Below are positions 38,211 to 46,754 of a DNA stretch of 64,000 nt, piece after piece. The notes under the pieces were generated by a model, which was not told where the DNA came from, did no database searches, and worked only from the letters and a program-made list of their open reading frames with translations. The first letter of the stretch is position 1; each line of letters opens with the position of its first letter. The translations under genes and the position numbers were made by a program. The DNA lies in assembly GCA_963809385.1 (NCBI GenBank), contig CAWEJL010000010.1, positions 6,566 through 70,565 of the forward strand, in the 5' to 3' direction. The DNA comes from JAKAIY01 sp963809385. GTDB taxonomy: Bacteria; Chloroflexota; Ktedonobacteria; Ktedonobacterales; JADMIN01.

Positions 38211-40148
38211 GAGCCGCTACCCCCTTCCTTCGTGGCGTCATTCGCGGAAGCCAGCTCGATGTTGATCGCTGACGCCTTGAACTCCGCCGTGCCTGACTTC
38301 GGATCAATCGCGTGGATTGTCAGCACGTTCGTCATGGTTTGGTCGGGGAAGTGGAACGTCATGAACGCCAGCCCGCGATACAGGCCGGAGTTCAGATGCG
38401 CCCGCAGCGTCACCGAGCCGCGCCGCGACGAGACGCGAACCATCGCGCCCTCGCCGATGCCGCGCTGGGCGGCGTCTTCCGGGTTGATCTCGATGAACTC
38501 TTCCTGGGGCCGCGCGGAATCGTAGAGGCCGGTCTGAACGCCGCTGTTATAGAACTCCAGCCTGCGTCCAGTGGTCAGGGTGATTGGGTACGCGCTATCC
38601 ACCTGGTCTACTGGCGGCTCATATTCCGTGGGCATGAACGGGACCTGGGGGCCGATCAGCGGATCGCTCCACAGCCGCCAGTGCATGACCTTCTCACCGG
38701 GATGCTGCTCATCGTAGCAGGGCCACTGCAAGCCGTGGCTCTCCTCCAGGCGCTTGTAGCTCATGCCCGCGTGGATCGGCGAGAGGGAGCGTAGCTCATC
38801 CCAGATTTGCTCGGCTGAGGTGTAGCTCCAGTTCTCGCCCATGCGGTTCGCGAGGTCCTGGAGTATCTCCCAGTCGCTGCGCGCCTCACCGGGTGGCTCC
38901 AGCGCCTTGCGGCAGAGTTGCACCCGGCGCTCGCTGCTGGTCACTGTGCCTTCTGACTCAGCCCAGGAGGCCGCGCCTGGAAGCACGACATCCGCCAGCT
39001 CGACGGTCTGCTGCATCAGAATGTCCTGCGCCACGATGAATTCGAGTCCCCGCAGCAAACGCTCCGCATGGTGGGTGTCGGCGTCGGAGGCGAGCGGATT
39101 CTCGCCGAGCACGTAGAGCGCGCGTAGCTCCCCGCGATCCATCGCGTCCAGCATGGCGGACTGGTGCCAGCCGCGCTTGGGTGGGATTGGCTTCCCCCAC
39201 ACACGCTCGAACTTGCCCCGCAGCTCGTCGTTCTCGACATGCTGGAATCCCGGCAGCCGGTCTGGTAGCGCGCCCATGTCGCCGCCGCCCTGCACATTGT
39301 TCTGGCCGCGCAGCGGATTGAGTCCGCAGCCATCGCGGCCAACTTTGCCGGTCAGCAGCCCCAGATTGATCAGCGCCAGGACGTTATCCGTCGCGTTGTG
39401 ATGCTCCGTGATGCCCAGCGTCCAGCAGATCATGCCGGTGCGAGCGCGCGCGAAGTCGCGCGCCACTGTGCGAATCTTGGCGGCTGGTATGCCGGTGATT
39501 CCCTCGGCATATTCCGGCGTATAACGGGCAACGGCGCGCTTATAGTCCTCGAACCCGGTCGTCGCATGCTCGACGAACCACGCGTGATAGAGGCCCTCCG
39601 CGATGATGACGTGGCCCATGGCGTTGGCGAGCGCGATATCCGCGCCCACGCGGATCGGAAGCCAGTCGTGAGCGGCTTCCACTGAGAGCGTCCTGCGGGG
39701 ATCAACGACGACCATGCGGGCGCCATTCTCGATGCCCTTGAGCATCCGCAGGAACATGACAGGATGGGTCTCGCGCGCGTTCGAGCCCCAGAGGAGAATA
39801 TAGTCCGTCTCCTCCATATCGGTGTAGGAAGATCGTGCCACCGCCGCTATTGAAGACTGCCGCCAGACCGGCGACGCTGGGAGCGTGTCAGGTACGGTTG
39901 CAGCTATCGATGTTATTGCTCGACAGCACCGTCCGCATGAACTTCTGCGCGACGAAGTTGACTTCGTTGGTCGCCTTGGAGCAGCTAAAGAAGCCAATCG
40001 CCTGGCCGCCGTACTGTGCCTTAATGCCGCCCAGGCGCTCCGCGACGACGCCTAGCGCCTCATCCCAGCTCGCGGGCTGGAGCCGCCCATCCTTCCGAAC
40101 CAGTGGGGTTGTGAGCCGGGTGACGCGTTGCGCTACCTGTGTTGCCAC
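38207..40148 (-). CDS. fdhF: Selenocysteine formate dehydrogenase catalytic subunit (UGA = Sec87), frameshifted
   Basis: Molybdenum/tungsten bis-MGD enzyme oxidising formate to CO2. The GTG start (40148, GAGAGGAG eight bases upstream) gives ATQVAQRVTRLTTPLVR, so the usual N-terminal [4Fe-4S] motif is absent and is encoded at the operon's end. The frame reaches NIDSCNRT, then TGA (39888-39890), then HAPSVAGLAAVFNSGGG. The Sec of E. coli FDH-H lies in the same context (VUHGPSVAGL). A hairpin with a GGUCU loop follows. One extra base at about 39833 precedes SSYTDMEETDYILLWGSNARETHP. Later motifs include VVDPRRT, GLLTGKVGRDGCGLNPLRGQNNVQG, GENPLASDAD and the C-terminal MopB domain (LTTGRRLEFYNSG). 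About 647 residues after restoration. Confidence 0.9.
39859..39887 (-). promoter_or_regulatory. SECIS-like hairpin after fdhF UGA
   Basis: Downstream of the UGA on the minus strand, GUCGCC (39875-39870) pairs with GGCGGC (39864-39859) around the loop GGUCU. The GGUCU starts 19 nt after the UGA, the same distance and loop as in the E. coli fdhF SECIS, which SelB recognises. The first bases after the UGA (CACG) are also the same. Confidence 0.75.
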
Positions 40149-40345
40149 GAGAATCGCTCCTCTCCATCGACAAGCGTCTTCGTCGCTGTTCCATCCAGTG
40201 GCCTCGTCCTGGGGCATGCCAAGTCTGCTTTCACGATGAACTGGCCCGCACACCCCGAAGCGTCACAATTCCTACACACTGTACGCCATTTTGCGCGCTT
40301 CTGTCATCGGCGCGTGCGCCGGAAAGTTCGCCAGATCATGAAGGA

Positions 40346-40382
40346 GCCTCGCCGCGTGTCGTATCCAGCCACGCGGCGAGGC
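40346..40382. terminator. 13-bp hairpin between SDR remnant and fdh operon
   Basis: GCCTCGCCGCGTG (40346-40358) pairs perfectly with 40370-40382 around an eleven-base loop. On the minus strand it follows the SDR remnant and is followed by TCCTTCAT, so it may be that gene's old terminator; it also insulates the operon. The gap 40149-40345 shows no clear promoter. Confidence 0.55.
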
Positions 40383-40415
40383 TGAGGCCAGGCTATTGGA
40401 GGTCACGGAGGCGGC

Positions 40416-40530
40416 TCAGGAGAGCGGATTGACTCTGTCCGCCGCCACCAGCGAGCCAGTCAAGCCGGCTGGCGCGCCACTCGCCAGGAACAGCGCCAGA
40501 TAGCCGGAGATCATATCCGCGCTGCTCATT
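40416..40530 (-). pseudogene. Second short-chain dehydrogenase tail remnant
   Basis: The minus-strand frame ends ALFLASGAPAGLTGSLVAAD, then RVNPLS and a stop. The pattern ALFLASxxxxxLTGxxxxxDxGxPL is the SDR C-terminus, with the usual Asp and Gly positions changed. The upstream sequence does not continue into an SDR core. Confidence 0.45.
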
Positions 40531-40646
40531 CGCGCGCTCGCGCCTGTCTCACAGCCACCGAACTTCGCGGTATAGACAGCGGCCCCCTCCGCGCCGTAGT
40601 CTGTGGGAGCGGGACGCCGAACTGGCCACCAAGGGGGTAAATCGCT

Positions 40647-41183
40647 ATGCCCAAACACAGTTCCTCGCTGCGTGTTCCACAGGAAATGCAAGCGCGCTTC
40701 AACGAGATTGTCCAGCTCACCGATGACTTTAGTCAGGCCTATCTGAACGCTGAATACGCCCAGTTATGCCGCGAGTTGGTCGCTACCCTCTGCCGCAAGC
40801 GGCCTTCGCCGCTCCTGGCAGGCAAAACCCCAACATGGGCAGCCGGGATTATCCATGCGCTGGGAATGGTGAATTTTCTCTTTGATTCCTCGCAAACGCC
40901 GCATGTCCGTTCGAGCCAGATTGCCGAATATTTCAGCATCAGCGCCAACACAATGCAGGGTAAATCCAAACAGATTCGTGATCTCTTCCATATCCATCAG
41001 ATGGATCCAGACTGGACGCTTCCATCTCGGATCGAGCGGAATCCCCTCGTCTGGATGCTCAATGTCAACGGATATATCATTGATGTGCGCCACGCGCCGC
41101 GAGAAATCCAGATCGAGGCGTTTATGCGAGGCATGATTCCCTATATCCCAGGCGATGGCAGTGAAAATCCGCCCGCGACATAA
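40647..41183 (+). CDS. DUF6398-type cytosolic protein
   Basis: 178 residues. Conserved-looking segments are RFNEIVQLTDDFSQAYLN, EYAQLCRELVATLCRKRPSPLL, WAAGIIHALGMVNFLFDSSQ, AEYFSISANTMQGKSKQIRDL (a helix-turn-helix-like part) and NPLVWMLNVNGYIIDVR. I recall this layout as DUF6398, a domain often found with SEC-C or plasmid-related proteins; its function is not known. Base composition is less GC-rich than its neighbours, which suggests a different history. The gene is intact. Confidence 0.65.
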   Translation: MPKHSSSLRVPQEMQARFNEIVQLTDDFSQAYLNAEYAQLCRELVATLCRKRPSPLLAGKTPTWAAGIIHALGMVNFLFDSSQTPHVRSSQIAEYFSISANTMQGKSKQIRDLFHIHQMDPDWTLPSRIERNPLVWMLNVNGYIIDVRHAPREIQIEAFMRGMIPYIPGDGSENPPAT

Positions 41184-41232
41184 CCAGCGACACAAACGGC
41201 GCGAGACCGCGCCAGGAAGGGCTTGTAGCCTC

Positions 41233-42172
41233 ATGAACCGTGACAAGCGTGACGCCATCGAGCACGAGGAGCCAGCGCGGCCACCCTACACCACCCACGA
41301 GCGGCCGCTCTTCTTCGCTCACCGGGGCGGCTCCGCGCTGATGCCGGAGAACACGATGCCGGCCTACGAGCGTGGGCTGGCGCTGGGCGCGGATGTGCTG
41401 GAACTCGATATTCACTACACCCGCGACGGCGAGATTGTCGTCATTCACGACGATGATGCTGGAGCGCACGACCAATGGCTCCGGCCCGGTCGCGGCGCTC
41501 ACCCTGGATGAGGTCCGGCGGCTGGACGCCGGCTACCGCTTCACGCCCGACGGGGGAGCGACCTACCCCTGGCGCGACAAAGGCGTGACCATCCCAACAC
41601 TGGTCGAGGTCTTCGAGCGCTTCCCCGGCGTGCGGGTCAATATCGACATTAAGCAGGACAGCGAAGATGGGGATCGCCGCTTCGCCCGGCTGCTCCGGGA
41701 TCGCGCCTGGGAAGACCGCACGATGGTGGGCAGCTTTGAGGATAAGATGGTGGCGCGGTTCCGCGCGATCAGCGAGGGACGTGTGGCCACCTCAGCCAGC
41801 GGAGGCGAGGCGCGAACGTTCCTGCTGCATGTGCTGTTTCGCGCCACGCGCCGGCTGCGCCCGGCCTACGATGCGCTCCAGGTCCCAGAGGTCTATCGCG
41901 GGATTCGCGTCGTCTCGCCCACCAGCATCCGCCTGGCGCGCGAGCTGGGGCTGGATACCCACGTCTGGACGGTGGATAATGGCGCTGATATGGAGCGTCT
42001 ACTCGACTGGGGCGTGGATGGCCTGATGACCGACCGTCCCGACATCCTGGCGCAAGATCTATCAGGCACGAGGCTGGCTAGCGTCCGGCGCGGAAGCGGT
42101 ACAATCAGAGCGGGTCGAGTAGGCGGCGCGTCAAGGGCGCCAGGATACGAGCGGAGACAGGCGAGACCATGA
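41233..42172 (+). CDS. Glycerophosphodiester phosphodiesterase, frameshifted
   Basis: GDPD-family TIM barrel that releases sn-glycerol-3-phosphate from glycerophosphodiesters. FAHRGGSALMPENTMPAYE holds the catalytic His and the substrate Arg and Glu. LELDIHYTRDGEIVVIHDD holds the metal-binding Glu-Asp pair and the second catalytic His. One indel in GACGATGATG (about 41450-41460) shifts the frame. Afterwards come LTLDEVRRLDAGYRF, IPTLVEVFERFPGVRVNIDIK and HVWTVDNGADMERLLDWGVDGLMTDRPD. No signal peptide is seen, so it is probably cytosolic (UgpQ-like). It overlaps the next gene by four bases. Confidence 0.9.
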
Positions 42173-43134
42173 ACAGGCGATTGCTGCGCGGGCTGGCGCT
42201 GGCGACAGGCGTTGGCGTGGCGGCGGTGGCGGCGAGCGGGGCGGGCGTGGGCTACTACGTCGCGCATGTGCTGACAGCCCCCAAGCGCCCCACCTCGACG
42301 GATGACTACGTGATGACGCCCTTCGAGACGGGCGTGCCATCCGAGGACGTGCGCATCCCGACCGAGCGGGAGGACCGCACACTCGACGGCTGGTGGTTCC
42401 CGCGCCCCGAGACGGATCGCGTCATCATCGGGCTGACAGGCTATCGCGGCGCCAAGTCGGAGCTCATCGGCATCGGCTCGGCGCTCTGGCGCGCGGGCTT
42501 CAACGTACTGCTGTTCGATTACCACGGGCATGGCGCTGGGCGTGGCGCGCCAGTCACGCTGGCCTACCGCGAGCTACACGATGTTTACGCCGCGCTGGAC
42601 TACACGTTACAGCGGGTTCCTGGCGCGCGTGTAGGCGTGATCGGCTTCTCGATGGGCGCGGCGCTGGCGATCCTGGCCGCCGCCAGCCGCCCAGAGATTG
42701 AGGCGATCGTAGCCGACTCGCCCTTCGCGACGCACGCCGACGTGATCAGCCACAACATCGCGCGCACGATCCGCTTGCCCGGCCAGCCGTTCCTCGGCGC
42801 CGCCGACTACTTCCTGGCGCGCCGCGCGGGCTACCGTAGCCGCGACGTGGCGCCGCTGCGCGTGGTGGGCCAGATCGCCCCGCGCCCGCTGCTGCTCATC
42901 CACGGGACCGCCGACCAGATGATCCCCGTCAGCCACACTCAGCGAATCTACGACGCGGCGGGCGGCCCGAAGGAGCTGTGGCTCGCCGAGGGCGCGGACC
43001 ATTGCGGCGCCTACTTCCTCGACCGCCCCGCCTACTGTCAGCGGGTCAGCGCCTTCCTCGCCCGCGCGCTGGATGACAGCCAGCCGGTGGAGCAGCCGCT
43101 GGCCAGCAAGCGCGACGGCCTCGCGCGCCTGTAA
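42169..43134 (+). CDS. Membrane-anchored alpha/beta hydrolase
   Basis: 321 residues. An N-terminal signal anchor (LALATGVGVAAVAASGAGVGYYVAHVL) places the catalytic domain outside or at the membrane. The hydrolase fold shows LTGYRGAKSELIGIG, FDYHGHGAG, nucleophile GFSMGAALAIL, Asp in HGTADQMIPV and His in GADHCGAYF. It resembles the YqjL/BAAT-like and DUF-type serine hydrolases near phospholipid-degrading enzymes. It overlaps the phosphodiesterase by ATGA, so it may act in the same lipid pathway. The substrate is unknown. Confidence 0.85.
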   Translation: MNRRLLRGLALATGVGVAAVAASGAGVGYYVAHVLTAPKRPTSTDDYVMTPFETGVPSEDVRIPTEREDRTLDGWWFPRPETDRVIIGLTGYRGAKSELIGIGSALWRAGFNVLLFDYHGHGAGRGAPVTLAYRELHDVYAALDYTLQRVPGARVGVIGFSMGAALAILAAASRPEIEAIVADSPFATHADVISHNIARTIRLPGQPFLGAADYFLARRAGYRSRDVAPLRVVGQIAPRPLLLIHGTADQMIPVSHTQRIYDAAGGPKELWLAEGADHCGAYFLDRPAYCQRVSAFLARALDDSQPVEQPLASKRDGLARL

Positions 43135-43168
43135 GCCAGCTTTCGCCGTTCGCTTTCTTCCCGGCGCG

Positions 43169-43198
43169 TTGACAGCGGCGCGGGCGCGATGGTACACT
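43169..43198 (+). promoter_or_regulatory. Promoter of tRNA-Phe
   Basis: Consensus TTGACA (43169-43174) and TACACT (43193-43198) at 18-bp spacing, 31 bases before the tRNA. Confidence 0.75.
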
Positions 43199-43228
43199 AT
43201 GCTCCGCGACGCCACACAGCGCCGCAAC

Positions 43229-43301
43229 GCCAAGGTAGCTCAGCCGGTAGAGCACAGCACTGAAAATGCTGGGGTCGGCGGTTCGATCCCGCCCCTTGGC
43301 A
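43229..43301 (+). tRNA. tRNA-Phe (GAA)
   Basis: Acceptor GCCAAGG pairs with CCTTGGC, the discriminator is A43301, the anticodon stem is CAGCA/TGCTG with loop CTGAAAA (anticodon GAA at 43262-43264), and the T arm is GGCGG-TTCGATC-CCGCC. The 3' CCA is not encoded in proper register (ACCCCA follows). A good promoter and terminator bound it, so it is a single-gene unit. Confidence 0.97.
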
Positions 43302-43311
43302 CCCCATCACC

Positions 43312-43350
43312 GACGCTCGATGTATCGCAACATCGAGCGTCTTGTGTTTC
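43312..43350 (+). terminator. Intrinsic terminator of tRNA-Phe
   Basis: GACGCTCGATGT (43312-43323) pairs perfectly with 43330-43341 around a six-base loop and is followed by TTGTGTTTCT. Confidence 0.88.
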
Positions 43351-43428
43351 TCCACGCCGCCACTTGGACGTCCGCCGCATCCCACAACGCTATTCGTCCC
43401 GCTTCCATAGCGACCTCACGGCGCCTCC

Positions 43429-43437
43429 TGCTATACT
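43429..43437 (+). promoter_or_regulatory. Extended -10 promoter for MprF-like gene
   Basis: TGCTATACT, identical to the site at 17894-17902 on the other strand, 38 bases before the start codon. Confidence 0.5.
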
Positions 43438-43474
43438 CCGCGCTGACCCTGGCGTGAAGGAGGACTCAACCAGC

Positions 43475-45176
43475 ATGCGGATGGCGCTGCGCACCACCCT
43501 GATCTGCCTCGTTGGACTGGTCAATATCGGCTCGACACTGCTGCCCGTCTGGCCCAAGCGGTTCATGCTGCTCACGCGCGTCGCGCCGGTCGCGCTGACG
43601 CTGGCGGCGCAGCATGTGACCCTCTTCGCTGGCGTCGCGATCCTGCTGCTGGCGTGGCCCGCCGCGCTCGGCCACCGCCGCGCCGCCTACACCTTGATGC
43701 TCACTGGCGCCGTCGCGGTCATCGCGAATTTGTTCAAGGGGCTGGATGTCGAAGAGGCGCTGATCAATCTGGCGCTGGTCATCGCGCTCTGGCGCGCGCG
43801 CCACCGTTTCCACGACATTCCGATGCGCTACACGGCGGTGGACCTCGCGCGACTGGGCCTACTGATGGCCGTGTTCGAGTGGCTCTACGCGCGCGCCGGA
43901 CGCGGCGTGGTGGCGGGCCTGCGCGCGCTGGAGGACAATGTCACAAGCTGGCGCATTAACTCGCCAGTGGCGGCGCATATCGCTCTGCTAATGACGCGCC
44001 GCTTGCGCCTAGAGCGTGTCTTTCTGGGTGAGGCGCAATACGCGCTGCCCGTCTTTCTAGTCGCCGTCTTCATCGTCATCTCATGGACCTCGCTGGCCCG
44101 GATTGGACGCCAGGAGACACCGGAAGACCTGTACCCACGGCTGGGGCGCTCGTCGCGCAACTCGCTCGCCTACCTCGCCCACCGCGGCGACGTCCGCACG
44201 TTCCTGGCGTCGGATGGGCGCGGCGCGATCAGCTACCGGCTGGTCGGGCGGGTGGCGCTCCAGGTGGGCGCGATTCTGGGGCCAGCCAGCGAGCGCGCGC
44301 GGGTGTATGAGGAGTTCCTTGCCTGGCTGCGCAGCGAGCGGCTGATCCCGGCGGCGGTGGCGCTCTCGCGCGACGAGCGGCCCATTGCGGCGGAGGCGGG
44401 CATGCGCACGCTGCCCATCGGTCGCGAGGCGGTGGTAGATTTGTCCGTCTTCAGCGTCGAGCGGCTGGCCAAGAAAATGCGCTGGGCGCAGCGCTCGCTG
44501 ACCAAGCGCGGCTACCGCTGCGAGCTAGCGCCCGCCACCGAGATCACGCTGGCGAACACGCGCGGCGCTCGGACGTATTGACACCGAGTGGCGCGTGCGA
44601 CGTGGCGGCATGAGCTATGGCTGCGCGATGACGCTGGGGCGCTTCCCCGGCCCCGACGAGGCCGACTGCCTCATTGGCCTGCTACGCGACCCGGAGGGCG
44701 AGCCGGTCGCCTACCTCACGCTGCTGCCCGGCGGCGAGGGCTACTACTCGCTGGACCTGACCCGGCGGGTGGACGCCGCGCCCAACGCCGCGATGGAGCT
44801 GCTGATGATGGAGACGCTGACCACTCTGCGTGAGCGCGGCGCGAGCGCCGTCAGCCTCAACTTCTCCACCTTCTCCGGCCTGCCCGCGCGGGTGGGTGGC
44901 AAGGCGCTGGCGCGACTGGGCAGTCTGGCCTTCCAGACCAGCTCGCTGGAGGTCTTCAACAACAAGTTCCTGCCGGAATGGACGCCGCGCTACCTCGCCC
45001 TGCGTAGCTGGTTCGATCTGCCTGACGTGGCCTACGCCATCCTCGTCGCTGAGGGCGCCGACCGCGTGCTGTATAACGCGCTGGCGCGCAACTGGCGGCG
45101 CCTCATGGCGCGGGCGCGCAATCGCGCGGGGCATACACTCCAGCCGGCGCCACAAGCCAGCGGCGAAGGCGCATAG
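43475..45176 (+). CDS. MprF/LysX-like membrane protein with DUF2156 acyltransferase domain, frameshifted
   Basis: The N-terminal half has about six membrane segments. The C-terminal half is the DUF2156 GNAT-like domain of phosphatidylglycerol lysyltransferases: RNSLAYLAHRGDVRTFLASDGRGAISYRLVG in pieces, RYGLRCELAP-like, then in the next frame MSYGCAMTLGRFPGPDEA, GEPVAYLTLLPGG, GYYSLDLTRRVDAAPNAAMELLMMETL and LNFSTFSGLP. One indel at about 44570-44595. The restored length is about 566 residues. MprF proteins add an amino acid to phosphatidylglycerol and give resistance to cationic peptides; here the exact donor is unknown. The start at 43475 has GAAGGAGG upstream; the open frame before it covers the tRNA and is not coding. 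Confidence 0.82.
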
Positions 45177-45210
45177 CCGCCGCTCTCGGCTATTGCCGCT
45201 TACACGCTGT

Positions 45211-45240
45211 TTGTCATGCTCCGCCGCATCGCGCTACAAT
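45211..45240 (+). promoter_or_regulatory. Promoter for peroxiredoxin gene
   Basis: TTGTCA (45211-45216) and TACAAT (45235-45240) at 18-bp spacing, about 90 bases before the start codon. Confidence 0.6.
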
Positions 45241-45331
45241 CCTTTCCGTGGACGGGAGGCTCCCGCGCCACACACACGCGTGTGAATGATGAGAGGCCGC
45301 GACAGCGCGCGGCGGAACGGGATAATGACGC

Positions 45332-45823
45332 ATGGCGGATACCAGCCTGGCACAGACACCCACCCTTACCGTTGGCGATGAGGCCCCCGATTTCACCCTC
45401 AACTCCGCGACCACCGACGGCGCGGTGACGCTCAGCTCCTATCGCGGGAGCAAGAACGTCGTGCTGGCGTTCTTCCCCTGGGCCTTCAGCGGGACCTGCT
45501 CGGCGCAACTGCCATCCTATGAGGCCGAGTTGGAGCGCTTCCGCTCCTACGATACCGAAGTGCTCGGCATCAGCATGGACTCGAAGCTCGCGCTGGCGCA
45601 CTGGGCCAAGGAGATTGGCGTCACCTTCCCGCTGCTCACCGATGCCTACCCACAGGGTAAGGTCGTGGACGCCTATGGCGTGCGGCACGCCCTCGGCGTG
45701 GCGGAGCGCGCGCTGATCGTCGTGGACAAGGCCGGCAAGGTCGCGTGGATTCACGTCCACCGCCCGCTTGGCGAAGTACCGGACAGCGAAGAGATGTTCG
45801 ACGTGCTGCGCAAGCTGAGCTAA
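45332..45823 (+). CDS. 1-Cys peroxiredoxin (AhpE-like)
   Basis: 163 residues, thioredoxin fold. It reduces hydrogen and organic peroxides. The peroxidatic site is FFPWAFSGTCSAQL with Cys56 and the upstream Pro-x-x-x-Ser/Thr pattern. No other cysteine exists in the protein, so it needs an external thiol or selenol reductant. Other signatures are GDEAPDFTLNS, LGISMDS and the Arg-containing RALIVVDKAGKVAW. A GrdB-like selenoprotein gene starts 95 bases downstream on the same strand; a redox partnership is possible but speculative. Confidence 0.9.
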   Translation: MADTSLAQTPTLTVGDEAPDFTLNSATTDGAVTLSSYRGSKNVVLAFFPWAFSGTCSAQLPSYEAELERFRSYDTEVLGISMDSKLALAHWAKEIGVTFPLLTDAYPQGKVVDAYGVRHALGVAERALIVVDKAGKVAWIHVHRPLGEVPDSEEMFDVLRKLS

Positions 45824-45918
45824 GACGCGCGCCCACGCGGGAGCCGCCGCTGACGTGAGCGGCGGCTTCACGTTCGTATGTGAGAAGCTTAGGGCGAAGT
45901 CAGGAAAGGGCCGCCCCT

Positions 45919-46647
45919 ATGCCCATGTCGCGACGTTGCATCCCCTACACCCCGCGCCGCCGCGAGCTTCGCGAGACCACCTTCGCGCTGGTCACGACGG
46001 CGGGCGTCCATATGCGCGACCAGGAGCCGTTCGACCTGGTGGGCGATAACACCTGGCGTCTGATTCCCGGCGATGTCCAGGCCAGCCAGCTGATGGTGAC
46101 GCACGAACATTACGACCACCGCCATGCCGACCAGGATATCAACTGCGTCTTCCCGATTGACCGCCTGCGCGAGCTGGCGGCGGAGGGCGTGATTGGCGGC
46201 GTGGGCGACAAGCATCTGGGGTTCATGGGCTTCAGCCAGCGCATCCGCGACCTCTACGAGCGCGCCGCGCCGGAGATGGCCAAGCTGATCGAGCGCTCGC
46301 GCGCCGACGCGGTGGCTGCTGACGGCTGGCTGACCGCTCTGCCATCGCACGGTCGTTGCGATTCAGCGTGAGATCGAGATGCTCGGCCTGCCCACCGTGC
46401 TGATTACGCTCGTGCCGCAAGGCCTCAGCCGAGATGGGGCCGCCGCGCGCTATCCATCCAGTGGGCTTCACGCTGGGCGACCCGCTGGGTCTGCCCGACC
46501 GGCCCACGCTGCAGCGCGAGGTGCTGCTGGCCGCGCTGCGCCGCTGGGAGGCGCGCGAGGAGCCAGGCCATATCTGGGATGTTGGAGTTCCCCGACTACA
46601 CCCCCGACCCGGCGATCCTCAACAACGGCGAAATCATCCGCGAGTAG
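45919..46647 (+). CDS. GrdB/PrdB-family selenoprotein (UGA = Sec), frameshifted
   Basis: Member of the glycine/sarcosine/betaine/proline reductase selenoprotein-B family. The N-terminal frame reads ETTFALVTTAGVHMRDQEPFD, GDNTWRLIPGDV, LMVTHEHYDHRHADQDINCVFPIDRLRELAAEGVIGGVGDKHLGFMG in pieces, and IERSRADAV. After one extra G at about 46315 it continues LLTAG-UGA-PLCHRTVVAIQREIEMLGLPTVLITLVPQG. The UGA (46331-46333) occupies the redox position, giving U-P-L-C. Cys homologues have C-P-L-C there. Two further indels (about 46430, 46575) lead to LEFPDYTPDPAILNN and the stop at 46645. The substrate is unknown: no GrdA/C/D/E genes are here, so it is unlikely to be classic Stickland glycine reductase. 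Confidence 0.82.
46335..46368 (+). promoter_or_regulatory. SECIS-like hairpin after GrdB-like UGA
   Basis: A lower stem CGCU (46335-46338) / AGCG (46365-46368) and an upper stem AUCGCA (46344-46349) / UGCGAU (46357-46362) enclose the loop CGGUCGU. The GGUC begins 18 nt after the UGA, nearly the same as the fdhF site at 39859-39887. Confidence 0.7.
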
Positions 46648-46730
46648 GGACCTCACCCCCGGCCCCTCTCCTCTAGCGAGAGGCGGAGTTGTGGTGGAGC
46701 CCCTCTCCTATGCGAGAGGGGATTTGCGGC
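46648..46730. repeat. CCTCACCCCC-type dispersed repeat
   Basis: GGACCTCACCCCCGGCCC followed by two CCTCTCC-n-GAGAGG hairpins between the GrdB-like gene and the next hydrolase. Confidence 0.75.
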
Positions 46731-46754
46731 GGACGGAGCGAGATAGAGGAGGGC

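Noticed and set aside
43229..43301. tRNA-Phe as an integration (att) site
   Set aside because: No integrase and no repeated tRNA 3' end in the window.
43073..43474. Upstream extension of the MprF-like gene
   Set aside because: It runs through the tRNA gene and its terminator; the start at 43475 has a strong ribosome site.
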